25,936 nucleotides of DNA, taken from a virus. A program made the translations under genes and the position numbers. Below the pieces are notes generated by a model, which saw only the letters and a program-made list of their open reading frames with translations, made no database searches and had not been told where the DNA came from. The stretch spans positions 1 through 25,936 of the IMG/VR virus record IMGVR_UViG_3300038548_000036; one strand, 5' to 3'. Of the stretch, positions 1-8,498 are shown piece by piece (the first letter of the stretch is position 1; every line of letters starts with the position of its first letter).

Positions 1-2741
1 CTCATCCCCACGCGGTTCGGTGGGCCACCCGCTCCGGCTGGTCCGGGGACGCCACGCCTAGGACGATTCATCATCCGCTGCCGTTGCATGTGACCGCGCA
101 GGTTCGGAGGAATCATAGGTCCACCTGTCACTCCACCCGGTCCTTTACCCGGTGGAGGTGCGATGGGTCCGCCTCTCGGATCGTAGCCGCTAGGTTTCTG
201 GAATCTCTGCGTCTGATTACGAAGTCGAGACATCAGGTCTCTACCACCCATCCGTTGCGTAGGATGCACTCGATCACGTGGACCGGGGAGGTTACCACCA
301 CCGGGCGGCATCATCGGGGGAGATGTTCGTCCCGGTCCTTTACCCGGCGGCATTCCTCGTGGCATGCCCCGACCTCCACCCATCGGGTTCGGTCCCGGAC
401 CTTGCCATGGAGCAGTCATTCCTTGACCACCACCGGGCATGGCACGAGGCGGAGGTGCACCGCGCCACGGCATGCCACCACCCATTGGAGGACGACCCTG
501 CATCTGCGGCGGGATGCCACCTCGACGCGGCATCGCACCTCTCATCTGCGGAGGCACGCCACCTCTCGGCGGACCTGCGAATCCTGTTGCGGAAGCCAGT
601 CCACCGTGCTGATAATTCTGAATGTAACCACCGTATGCTTCTTCCATCTCTGCTAGACCCTCGTCAATTTTGGTGGTGTCTCCGTAGTCCATGATTCTCT
701 TGTACCACGGGACATCTTCCTCAGGCGGAGGTGGGGGTGGAGGTGGAGGTGGGGCCACATGATTCCGGGTCTCCCAGTAGTTGTATCGAGCACTGTTTAC
801 TGGGTACGGATTCGCACCCTCTGCATGACCGGGACGGACAGCTCCGCCTTCCTCGTAGTAATTCACTTGACCTCCTCCTGCGTAGCCACCCGGTGGCACC
901 GCTAATGATGCTGCGACACGTGCTTTGTGTGCAAGTAATGCTCTTGAATATTCAGTGTCTCTTCCTGCTCGTGGATCTGGTGGGACGAAGGGAGGCACAA
1001 CGGGAGGCTCGACGTCAGGCGGCAGACCACCACCTCCGCCTCCGCCTCCGCCTCCTCCACCACCGGGAGGTCCACCACCTCCACCTCCGCCACGTCGTCC
1101 ACCACCTCCGCGACGTCCACCTCCACCACGTGGTCCTCGGTTAGGACCTGCGCCTGCGACTGGGTCAGTGAGTAGTGGGACGCCACCGTCGGGACGGATG
1201 TCCGGAGTGAGCGAGGGAACGGTACCCGTACCAGCTACGCCAGTCGGTTCCGGTGGGTAGTACAGCGTGTTCTTGGTGGGATCTCCTCCCTGACTCGTGT
1301 CCGCCATCCAACCACCTTCCTTAGTAAGCTTCATAAGCCGGAAGAAACCTTTGATCCCTCCGCCCAGTTTGTTGATGAGTTGTTTCTGCGTGAGTGGTTC
1401 GTTGCCTAAGTTAAAATAATCCTGAGCGTCCGCAAGCCAATCCGCATCTACGTCACCACCTTCCTGAAAATTAAGACCCGGTGCATCCATTCGTTGACGC
1501 AAATCTTCCATCGGTGCGAGTCCGCCTTCCCACATACCCGGCTCTTCTCCCGGCATGAAGATGTCTTCGCCACGGTCGTTAACACCGATGCGTCTCAGCT
1601 CGTCTGCTGTCGGCATGCGACCCAAGTCTTCGGGGGTCGCTCCGGGTCCGGGCATCATCTGCTCCATCTGCTGCTGTTCAAAGTCAGACATCTGACCCTT
1701 TGACTCTTGCGCTTGTCTCTGCAGCGCTTCGCTCCACTTGCCACGCCAGAGACGTACTTGGGACTGCGCACGGATGTAGTCAGCAATAGAGTGACCTTGC
1801 CCATGCTTTGACTGTCCGATATCTTTGAAAGTTTGCATCGCACCGATCAGTCGAGGCTTAATGAACTCTACTTGCTGCGGTCCATTCATGGTGGCGAGCT
1901 GCTCATCGATATTTGTTTTGGTTTCCAAGTTAGGAGTCGAGTTCTCCCAGCCGTAGTCGATCACTGCCGACTCTGCGTCACTCTTCGTGCCTTTCATGTC
2001 CGACAGCATTTGTTCAAGCGCGGGACCAATCTCTTCGGCTGTCTGCGGACTGTACTCTCCGGGTGCGCTCTGGTAATCCCGTTCGAAGTCACTCTTCACA
2101 CCTACTATTTCTTCCACGGTACCTCCTTCAGCACCTCCCGGTCGTGAGATATATTGTATGCGCGGATCCACAGCGGGGACGTAAGGTTGACCCGGCGTCA
2201 GGTTACGCAGTTTGTTCACAAATTGTTGACCCGGTTGACCCGGTCGTCCAGTGCCACCTACTCCTTGCGGTGGGTAAAACACAGTGTTCTTGTTGAGTGA
2301 CGTGGCGTACTTTTTGCCTGACTTTCCTTTCGCTCCTTGCACGCCTTTACGTGTGGCGCTAGGGGTATCTGCATACCAACCAGCACGCACAAGGTTACGA
2401 CGCTTGTCGGGGTTCTTGACACCAGTCATGATCTCGTCACCCCACTGACCCTTCTCCTGCAGGCTCGCCGCACGCTTACGACGTTTGCGTTCCTTCTTGT
2501 TAATTCCCTTCGCGCTATAAGACCCCGGTGCCATCAGATCGTACAGCGCGAAACCCTTATTCTTGGTTGCCCCCCAGTTACCAACCCACGACCTGCCACC
2601 GGTCGCCATGTGCAATGCACCTTTGTCGGCTTCATGAAATTCGGAAGCAACACCTTGAGAGATGCCTGCCTTCGCAGCGAACTTAGGATTGTTCGCAGCA
2701 GCTGCCATGAACTTGCGTTGCTTATCTGATGTGCTAGGCAT
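1..2741 (-). CDS. Large low-complexity virion-type protein, 3' end off the window
   Basis: An uninterrupted reading frame of 913 codons starts at ATG 2741 and is still open at the left edge, so the C-terminus is missing. The start overlaps the preceding small-terminase-like gene by 8 bases. The N-terminus (MPSTSDKQRKFMAAAANNP) resembles a short domain I associate with phage virion proteins. Residues 122-165 and 478-506 are two copies of one motif with cores NKNTVFYPPQGVGGTG and TKNTLYYPPEPTGVAGTG. Residues about 534-572 are an Arg/Gly tract ending in 13 glycines, and 664-673 are ten prolines. From about residue 710 on it is rich in Gly, Pro, Met and Arg, with repeats such as GGVPPQM and GGIPPQM. 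Double-glycine motifs (EEGGAV, QHGGLAS) match those in neighbouring ejection-type proteins. The function is unknown. A structural or ejection role is inferred from position only. The frame was checked at both ends and at 692. Confidence 0.85.
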   Translation of the reverse strand, partial: MPSTSDKQRKFMAAAANNPKFAAKAGISQGVASEFHEADKGALHMATGGRSWVGNWGATKNKGFALYDLMAPGSYSAKGINKKERKRRKRAASLQEKGQWGDEIMTGVKNPDKRRNLVRAGWYADTPSATRKGVQGAKGKSGKKYATSLNKNTVFYPPQGVGGTGRPGQPGQQFVNKLRNLTPGQPYVPAVDPRIQYISRPGGAEGGTVEEIVGVKSDFERDYQSAPGEYSPQTAEEIGPALEQMLSDMKGTKSDAESAVIDYGWENSTPNLETKTNIDEQLATMNGPQQVEFIKPRLIGAMQTFKDIGQSKHGQGHSIADYIRAQSQVRLWRGKWSEALQRQAQESKGQMSDFEQQQMEQMMPGPGATPEDLGRMPTADELRRIGVNDRGEDIFMPGEEPGMWEGGLAPMEDLRQRMDAPGLNFQEGGDVDADWLADAQDYFNLGNEPLTQKQLINKLGGGIKGFFRLMKLTKEGGWMADTSQGGDPTKNTLYYPPEPTGVAGTGTVPSLTPDIRPDGGVPLLTDPVAGAGPNRGPRGGGGRRGGGGRRGGGGGGGPPGGGGGGGGGGGGGLPPDVEPPVVPPFVPPDPRAGRDTEYSRALLAHKARVAASLAVPPGGYAGGGQVNYYEEGGAVRPGHAEGANPYPVNSARYNYWETRNHVAPPPPPPPPPPEEDVPWYKRIMDYGDTTKIDEGLAEMEEAYGGYIQNYQHGGLASATGFAGPPRGGVPPQMRGAMPRRGGIPPQMQGRPPMGGGMPWRGAPPPRAMPGGGQGMTAPWQGPGPNPMGGGRGMPRGMPPGKGPGRTSPPMMPPGGGNLPGPRDRVHPTQRMGGRDLMSRLRNQTQRFQKPSGYDPRGGPIAPPPGKGPGGVTGGPMIPPNLRGHMQRQRMMNRPRRGVPGPAGAGGPPNRVGM
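1026..1142 (-). repeat. Arg/Gly and poly-glycine codon tract
   Basis: In the left-edge gene this stretch of GGN and CGN codons encodes RGGGGRRGGGGRRGGGGGGG, then PP, then 13 glycines (1026-1064). The Gly codons alternate among GGT, GGA and GGC, so this is protein-level selection for glycine rather than a simple nucleotide expansion. It produces the poly-proline frame seen on the other strand, which is not a gene. Confidence 0.75.
1224..1310 (-). repeat. Copy 2 of internal protein repeat (left-edge gene)
   Basis: Residues 478-506 of the left-edge protein, with core TKNTLYYPPEPTGVAGTG beginning at WMADTSQ. It matches residues 122-165 at 2247-2378, which have core NKNTVFYPPQGVGGTG beginning at WYADTPS. 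The two copies share W-x-A-D-T, K-N-T-hydrophobic-Y-P-P and G-V-x-G-T-G. Copy 1 carries about 15 extra residues between the two parts. Confidence 0.7.
2247..2378 (-). repeat. Copy 1 of internal protein repeat (left-edge gene)
   Basis: Residues 122-165 of the left-edge protein: WYADTPS, a lysine/glycine insert, then NKNTVFYPPQGVGGTG. It pairs with copy 2 at 1224-1310. The duplicated motif is embedded in otherwise dissimilar sequence, which suggests a small repeated docking or binding element rather than a whole-domain duplication. Confidence 0.7.
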
Positions 2742-3300
2742 CGTCTACTTCTCCGGTGCGCCCGTCGATCACTGCGTTGTCGGGCTTCGGGTGAATCAGT
2801 GACAGGATGCTGGACATGACTTCCATCTTCGTCTCGTCACGAATACCAATGGGTGCTCCTTCCTTACCGCTGACTTGAGTCTCACGACGGTCGGACCAGT
2901 TCTGCTTCTGACGGTTGGTCAACCACAACTTGATTGCTTGCACGTCAGGTTTGTAATGCTTGATGGTGTCGGCACGGATGACTTCACCGTCCCACATCAT
3001 TATCTTTTCTTCGTCGTGCGTGTAGCCGGTCGCTGTCTGGAACAGAGCGTTCAGCACCGCAGCATCTGCATCGGTGTAGCCCTGCTCGACAGCCTTCTTG
3101 AAGTGTGGGTACTGTGCCTTCCAGATACCCATCTGCCTGCGACTGATGTCGAACACCTCGGAGATGTCGTCCTCGTCCATGCCGTTCATCATGATCGCGC
3201 GGATCTGATCTGGGAAGTCAGGCAGGAATACACGGGAGCCAGCTGGCATTATCTGCCCATGGTTATTTCTCGCCTTGCGATTGATTCTCTTGGCTGGCAT
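2734..3300 (-). CDS. Putative small terminase subunit (helix-turn-helix DNA-packaging protein)
   Basis: This 188-residue protein starts at ATG 3300, sharing one base with the preceding TAA stop (TAATG). After a basic N-terminus (MPAKRINRKARNNHG), residues about 30-70 look like a helix-turn-helix of the kind in small terminases, with DDISEVFDISRRQMGIWK as the recognition unit. It is followed by the common layout of an alternating helix (FKKAVEQGYTDADAAVLNAL), then TGYTHDEEK, then KPDVQAIKLWLTNRQKQNW. The WLTNR-x-x-x-x-W block is typical of terminase small subunits that recognise the packaging site and hand DNA to the large subunit. It lies at the downstream end of the structural genes rather than beside capsid genes, so the large terminase may lie further left. 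The alternative is another HTH regulator, but the C-terminal block argues for terminase. Confidence 0.7.
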   Translation of the reverse strand: MPAKRINRKARNNHGQIMPAGSRVFLPDFPDQIRAIMMNGMDEDDISEVFDISRRQMGIWKAQYPHFKKAVEQGYTDADAAVLNALFQTATGYTHDEEKIMMWDGEVIRADTIKHYKPDVQAIKLWLTNRQKQNWSDRRETQVSGKEGAPIGIRDETKMEVMSSILSLIHPKPDNAVIDGRTGEVDDA

Positions 3301-5936
3301 TACGGTGGTGGCTCCAGAGTTTCTTCTACCATTTCCGTCAGACGTTCAGTCATGTCGGGACCTCCTTCCTCTCCGGCTCCCGGAGTAGCTGCCCCTAGAT
3401 TCTCTCTCAGTTGATCTATCAAACCGGGCTCCCGTGTCTGCCCCATCACTTCTAAGGCCTCATCAGAGAGGTAGACTTTCCCCTGAGGATCGTTCTCGGT
3501 CAAATCCTGCATGTACTGTCGGCCACCTGCCATGAGCAGCGGCGTGAGTTCTCTCATGATGGCATCTTTCGCACGCACATCAGGTCCGATGTGGTACAGC
3601 CGCAGAAACAAGTTACGAATGGGTGCACTCTGATAACCATGACCCAACAAACCAGCGATGCCTAAAGTTGCAAAGTTGACAGCGTTCCCAGCAAAGGTAC
3701 CGAAGCCTCCTGCCGCAGCTATACCGACACCTTTACCCAAGCTCTCTACCTGAGCAGTCATTCTCAGGTATTCCAACATGCCGTCGAATTCTTTTGCGGG
3801 GAAGAAACCTCTAATCTGTCCCTCAACAGAGTCACCTGACATATACTTTAGGAAATCATTAGGAGAAACGAGAGCTTCACTTGCTGCTGTTCGACGCCAA
3901 CCGGCGAAGCGCATAGCATCATGCAGGATCCATTGTTGTGCTGCTCTCTTACCCTCTGGGCTGAGGTTGTCACGTAGAAGTTTTATGTCGTCAACATTTC
4001 CTCGGCGCATAACTCTTTCAATGACTGCTGAATCGACCTCGCCTGATTTGATCACAGCTCTAAGAGATTTACCCTCCGCTGCTGCAACGAGTTCCGCCTC
4101 TTTAGCAAGACCAGACAACCATTGCTGTCCTGCATCACCACCTTGCTCTCGTGCTGCAAGTTTAAGGTCTGCCTCCAATGCGTCAGCAACCTCATTAAGT
4201 GCCACCCGTACAGCAGGCTTTCCTGAGGATGCTTCCACTCTCAATCGTTGCAGCCAGTCAGAAATGTGACCGAACCCACGAGCGAAATCTTGTTCCTTAC
4301 CTCCCTGCCACACAGCGTTACGAGCTGTGTTCAATACATCAATAAGAGCGGGGTCTGCCAGATCTCCGTATTTTTCTTCGGCTTTAATGAGATCATACAT
4401 TTTGAATCGGAAATCTCTGATGTTGATCCGCATCTCTGGATTGTCAGCCATTACTTGCACTGCTTCATCAGCCTGTGCACGTGCAACGTAAAGCGCGTCA
4501 CCTGTGGCACCACTCAACTCTTTGAGAACCTTGGCACCGTAGTTGGTGACCGGATCAACCCCAAACCTATCTGCCACATAACGTATAACTTCAACACGTT
4601 GTTCCTTTTGAGCGGCACGAACACCACCGGTACCGGTAAGGAACATACGCTCAACCACCTTGAGCAGGATCTTCATCCGTGGGGAGTGCATCTCAGGGAT
4701 TGCGTCTTCCGTCATGACTTTCGCGGGACGTCCAGACTTTAACCAGTCTGCAGCCTTCTCAGAAAACTCGATGACCTCGTGCTTGAACGCAGGAATGACA
4801 CCAGCCAATCCTCGCGTGTGCCTCTCTACAAATTCCCCCGTCCCTTTCGTCCAAGAGCTGGGGATATAACTGCCGATGAATTTACCTGATCGTTGAACCA
4901 AACCAATCGCAGGACGTGCTATATCGATGAGAGGACCGAGGCCTGCACTCAACGCGACATCCATGTCATCGAACTGACCTCCCACTGCTTCATGTCCTGC
5001 TTGGATAACAGTCTCAGTCAGACCTGCGGTGCCAGCACCAACCATCATGCGAGGGAGTGTGGATTTCATAGCTGCGGTAGCTTTACCGGCAGGCGTAAAC
5101 GCAGCAGCAAGACCAGCTCCCTGCATCACATCCATCTTGCTCACGCCGGGAGCATTAATCATTGCTCGCGCACCGTTGATTCTATTGCTAACGAGGACAG
5201 TTCCATCAGGCGCGTGCTGAATATCAAACTGCGGCCATTTACGCTCACCCGTTTCCGGATCCACTTGCGTCAGCATCTGTGCAATCTCTGAAGGGTCGAA
5301 CATGGTGAGTGCTGCGGCAGAGATCAGGGCTTGGTCTGCCAGCGACATCCCCTCACCCATACTTGACCCTGCGCGTATGGTTTCGCTACCTTCCATCTCT
5401 TTGAGCGACAGCATCAAACCCACTCGCTCGAAGAAAGTCAGGTCCGGATTGTCCAAACGCTCTGACATTCTTTCGTAGGCAGGATTCATGATGGTCTTGC
5501 CCGTGAACATCTCGGGCAATGATTCCATTGCGAGTTCACCTTCGGCATTCAGAATGGGGATCTTCTTCCCCTCCGGACCTAAAGCATGTTCACCAGTTTC
5601 AGGATCTATTTCGTAAGAGCCTGCCGCTGCAGCCGACGCTCCGGGCTGCAACGGGAATTCACTCATGCCTCTATTTTTCTGGCGAATGTCTTCAAGGCTC
5701 ACGCCCCCAAGCGTACCTTCGCGCATGATTTCCAACCCAGTGTCTTGACCGAAGCCAACCGGGTCTTGTGCTGCCTCACCCATCCAGCCTAGGTCAGTAG
5801 CACGTCCCAGATCTTCGCCAACTGCACGATCAGAACGCTGCTGTAGGATTTCACCCCACTCACCACGTTCCGGTGCAGCAGGTTCTACTGGAGCAGGTGT
5901 TAAAACTTCTTCTTCGATGAGATCTTCGTCTGCCAT
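3300..5936 (-). CDS. Large internal virion / DNA-ejection-type protein
   Basis: This 878-residue protein begins with an acidic, proline-containing N-terminus (MADEDLIEEEVLTPAPVEP), and its ATG overlaps the previous stop as TAATG. Most of the chain looks helical and charged. Two long Ala/Gly-rich hydrophobic stretches stand out: about residues 264-320 (QGAGLAAAFTPAG, then RMMVGAGTAGLTETVI) and about 733-768 (GVGIAAAGGFGTFAGNAV, then TLGIAGLLGHGY). A large helical protein with glycine-rich membrane-compatible segments, in the same run as three similar proteins downstream of tail genes, fits an internal core protein ejected with the genome, as with the ejection proteins of T7 and P22. No lysozyme or protease motif was recognised. 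The tail end is again acidic (EEGGPDMTERL, then EETLEPPP). The family was not identified with certainty. Confidence 0.75.
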   Translation of the reverse strand: MADEDLIEEEVLTPAPVEPAAPERGEWGEILQQRSDRAVGEDLGRATDLGWMGEAAQDPVGFGQDTGLEIMREGTLGGVSLEDIRQKNRGMSEFPLQPGASAAAAGSYEIDPETGEHALGPEGKKIPILNAEGELAMESLPEMFTGKTIMNPAYERMSERLDNPDLTFFERVGLMLSLKEMEGSETIRAGSSMGEGMSLADQALISAAALTMFDPSEIAQMLTQVDPETGERKWPQFDIQHAPDGTVLVSNRINGARAMINAPGVSKMDVMQGAGLAAAFTPAGKATAAMKSTLPRMMVGAGTAGLTETVIQAGHEAVGGQFDDMDVALSAGLGPLIDIARPAIGLVQRSGKFIGSYIPSSWTKGTGEFVERHTRGLAGVIPAFKHEVIEFSEKAADWLKSGRPAKVMTEDAIPEMHSPRMKILLKVVERMFLTGTGGVRAAQKEQRVEVIRYVADRFGVDPVTNYGAKVLKELSGATGDALYVARAQADEAVQVMADNPEMRINIRDFRFKMYDLIKAEEKYGDLADPALIDVLNTARNAVWQGGKEQDFARGFGHISDWLQRLRVEASSGKPAVRVALNEVADALEADLKLAAREQGGDAGQQWLSGLAKEAELVAAAEGKSLRAVIKSGEVDSAVIERVMRRGNVDDIKLLRDNLSPEGKRAAQQWILHDAMRFAGWRRTAASEALVSPNDFLKYMSGDSVEGQIRGFFPAKEFDGMLEYLRMTAQVESLGKGVGIAAAGGFGTFAGNAVNFATLGIAGLLGHGYQSAPIRNLFLRLYHIGPDVRAKDAIMRELTPLLMAGGRQYMQDLTENDPQGKVYLSDEALEVMGQTREPGLIDQLRENLGAATPGAGEEGGPDMTERLTEMVEETLEPPP

Positions 5937-7225
5937 TACTCTGCCTCAGTCGGGAAAGGTTTCTCCCCGTAAGGAGAACCCCAGTGATCAATGCGATAGA
6001 ATTTGTCACCCGGCTTCAACTTGTCGTAATCAGCCCTCGTCTTAACGAAGATGGCATCTGGTGCGAATTTGTACCCTCCGACGGACTCCCACAAATCTGC
6101 AACGGAGTGCATGTAACTCCGCTTGTCAATCGCAGACGTCGAATTTACCGAAGCGAAATAAGCTTCGCGGATACCTGTGCGAATTGCATTCGTGTAGATG
6201 CCCTCCATTTGTTTCAGCATGCGATAGTTCGCAGTCGTGTTCTGCCCCATGCCGACGGAGATGCCTTTCATTTCCGCGAGGTCTTTGTCGGACGCTGGAC
6301 CTTTTAAATCTGCCAGTTTATCGAGATAGTCCTGAGCAATCCGCATCTGTATTTCAGTCAACTCAACGGTGTCACCAAAGTCAATGCCAAGCCAATTCGC
6401 GGCACGATTCTTCAGGTGTTGGATACCACTGGTCTTAATTATAGTATCCGCATTTTCGATAAGCCTGTTCACCTCCCTGATATTTAGAAGCGGAGCCCTC
6501 CGTCCGTACGCTTCATTGATAAAATCTTCACTGCGACCGGTCGAAGCCTGCGCTCTCTCGGCTGCTCGGATAAGTGCAGCTGCACGCGCAGGATCTAATT
6601 TCGATGCCGCTTCAAACATCGTACCGTCTGCACCTTGCAAAGGTGTCAGCTTCAGACCCAGCTCGGGTGCTTCCGGATCTACTTGCATCGCACCAAAGAC
6701 GATGCGCTGATTCTCGACTTCCTTACCCATGTCAGCAGGGTGCACCATCGTTTGGATAGCACCGTGAATAGCTTTGCCTGCAGCCCCATGCCCAGCTAGC
6801 TCAAGCATTTGATCGACAGCCTCGCTCTCCATAGCGGTCTCAGCAGCCACCATGTCCATCATCCGCTCATCGTGAGCTACTTCAGCATCTGCTCCTCGCG
6901 CACGTTCGTCACGTATTGCACCTGCAGCCATGCCGACGTTCTCGCCGAACGCACCCGTCTGCGTCGGTGATAACATTGCCTGCGCCATCGCAAGCCACTT
7001 GTCCTGTTTCTCCCGCTTACGTGCGTCATCCCGACGGGAAGATAAGTTTTCACGTGTTGCCCGCAGACGCTCAATCGCATTCTGCTTGTTCATCAGGATC
7101 ATGGTAGACAAACTCTGCCCTGCTGCAGGGTTAGTCGCACGTTCGACAAGTTGCTCAGACGTAATGGCTTGCTCCTCCTCTGGAGGAGTGAGGGTAGTCG
7201 CTTGCTCTAATGCGCCGTTTGCCAT
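5936..7225 (-). CDS. Internal virion-type protein, helical
   Basis: This 429-residue protein starts with MANGALEQATTLTPPEEEQ. The longest frame extends 24 residues upstream, but that would overlap the previous gene, whose stop lies only 4 bases before this ATG, so 7225 is preferred. Residues about 40-150 are charged and helical (RATRENLSSRRDDARKREKQ, then MAQAMLSPTQTGAFGENVGM, then ERARGADAEVAHDERM). The AMLSPTQTGAFGEN block is one I associate with a conserved environmental-phage family next to other ejection proteins. The C-terminus carries TRADYDKLKPGDKFYRID, resembling a short 'LPpGxxYxxPdG'-like tail motif seen at the end of many phage virion proteins (from memory, tentative). No enzymatic motif was found. 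It is probably part of the internal core or tail lumen. The stop overlaps the next gene as TAATG. Confidence 0.75.
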   Translation of the reverse strand: MANGALEQATTLTPPEEEQAITSEQLVERATNPAAGQSLSTMILMNKQNAIERLRATRENLSSRRDDARKREKQDKWLAMAQAMLSPTQTGAFGENVGMAAGAIRDERARGADAEVAHDERMMDMVAAETAMESEAVDQMLELAGHGAAGKAIHGAIQTMVHPADMGKEVENQRIVFGAMQVDPEAPELGLKLTPLQGADGTMFEAASKLDPARAAALIRAAERAQASTGRSEDFINEAYGRRAPLLNIREVNRLIENADTIIKTSGIQHLKNRAANWLGIDFGDTVELTEIQMRIAQDYLDKLADLKGPASDKDLAEMKGISVGMGQNTTANYRMLKQMEGIYTNAIRTGIREAYFASVNSTSAIDKRSYMHSVADLWESVGGYKFAPDAIFVKTRADYDKLKPGDKFYRIDHWGSPYGEKPFPTEAE

Positions 7226-7229
7226 TTGC

Positions 7230-8498
7230 TTAGTCCTGTTTCCATTGCAGTTCGATATCTTTCTTGTCAGCCTCGTCGTTAGCCAACGTGTGACCACCTA
7301 AGACGCCGATGCTGTCGGTCGTGTCGGGACGAAGTTTTTGTGCCCATGCACTCAACCCACCCCACGCACTTTTCCCAAGCCCGTACATCTTCTTCCACGC
7401 TGCCGTGGCGAGACCTCCTATCCCGTACTCCTGTTCAGGAATGTATCCGCCCTCAGCTAATGCTTTTGGGGACACATACCCACCCTCCGCATCTGTTAAG
7501 CCACGATAAACACCGTAAGCACCAACCATCTGCGACAACGGTGACGGCTGATAAATACTTGCCGGTCCATAGTCGGTACGCGTTGCTGTTCTGTCCATCG
7601 GCAAGCCACGAACCATTTCGTTCATGAAGCCCAACCTTTCGAACGGCAGGTTGCGTTGTTCGAGGAAGTCTTGGTATGCAAGGTCCAAACTCTGTTGTTC
7701 CTGCTGCTGTTGTTGCGCACCGATGCCTTCCATTGATGCAGCGTCCATGAGACCCATGCCCTGAGCAGCTTCGCCCATTTGACCAAGACCTTGGGCTCCG
7801 GCGTACATGCTTGCTGCACCAGCTTCTTCGAGTGCCCCTGAAATGCGTGCCAGCTCGCCTTGTCGCGACATGTCGGCACCAAAGATGTCTGCGCCCTGAC
7901 CGTACGCTCCGGACAGTGCTTCGAGTCGTTGTGCTTCGAGACCTTCCTGAATGTCGCGCACGCCTCGGATACCGACTGACTCCATCGAACCGGTACCACC
8001 ACGAGAGCCATACTGTCCTGCACCACCGAACATGCCAGACAGTTGCGGCATGAAATCTTCTTCCAGTGTTCGGGTAGCCATCTGCTCCTGTCGGTCGAGG
8101 ACGCCACTGATGTACGGGTTCATGTACGACTCGGCGACACCTTCATCCGTCCACTGTTTTCCACCTGCTTCGAGGTAAGGAGATGCCGCGCCATAGATGT
8201 TCGCAGCGCGATCCAGTCCGCCCATGTAGCCTGCAGTTCCTGCTTCCATGTAGGGTTGCCACGCACCGACGTTCGCTTCGACCATGCCGAACGCAGCTTG
8301 CTGCTCCGGCGCGAAGCCAGCGATCCTCGGACCACCGTAAGGAATGTACGGCTCAGAAGCGGCTGCATTCGCTCGCGCGATCAGTCCCTGCGTGTAATCC
8401 GACATCCATTTGGGAATGTTTTCAACCGTCTGCCCCCACGTTGTAGTGGACTGCGGAGGCTTTCCTTCAAACAGAAAGTCGGCAATGTTGTCAGCCAT
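7230..8498 (-). CDS. Internal virion-type protein with NPY and double-glycine motifs
   Basis: This 422-residue protein starts MADNIADFLFEGKPPQST, its ATG sharing one base with the previous TAA. Residues about 50-170 contain YIPYGGPRIAGFAPEQQAAF and, further on, ESYMNPYISGVLDRQEQMAT. The latter is a pattern I recall in conserved virion proteins of environmental tailed phages. The middle is Ala/Gly/Gln-rich, with a short polyglutamine patch (QQQQQEQQ) near residue 260. The C-terminal part has three closely spaced double-glycine motifs (EGGYVSPKALAEGGYIPEQ, then GIGGLATAAWKK) that resemble ones in the 642-residue protein upstream and in the protein at the left edge. It sits in a four-gene run of large proteins between the tail nozzle-like gene and the small terminase-like gene, so an internal or ejected role is inferred. 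No catalytic motif was seen. Confidence 0.75.
   Translation of the reverse strand: MADNIADFLFEGKPPQSTTTWGQTVENIPKWMSDYTQGLIARANAAASEPYIPYGGPRIAGFAPEQQAAFGMVEANVGAWQPYMEAGTAGYMGGLDRAANIYGAASPYLEAGGKQWTDEGVAESYMNPYISGVLDRQEQMATRTLEEDFMPQLSGMFGGAGQYGSRGGTGSMESVGIRGVRDIQEGLEAQRLEALSGAYGQGADIFGADMSRQGELARISGALEEAGAASMYAGAQGLGQMGEAAQGMGLMDAASMEGIGAQQQQQEQQSLDLAYQDFLEQRNLPFERLGFMNEMVRGLPMDRTATRTDYGPASIYQPSPLSQMVGAYGVYRGLTDAEGGYVSPKALAEGGYIPEQEYGIGGLATAAWKKMYGLGKSAWGGLSAWAQKLRPDTTDSIGVLGGHTLANDEADKKDIELQWKQD

Noticed and set aside
84-656. Plus-strand 190-residue frame rich in His, Arg and Thr
   Set aside because: Composition is that of antisense to Gly/Pro/Met/Arg codons in the minus-strand gene. 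No domain pattern, and the opposite frame is better supported.
902-1186. Minus-strand acidic Glu/Val-rich 94-residue frame
   Set aside because: It is a different frame over the glycine-codon tract of the left-edge gene, and its composition is explained by the repeated GGN triplets.
925-1260. Plus-strand frame with long poly-proline runs
   Set aside because: It is the complement of the poly-glycine/arginine codons of the minus-strand gene, with no ribosome-binding site or matching neighbour on that strand.
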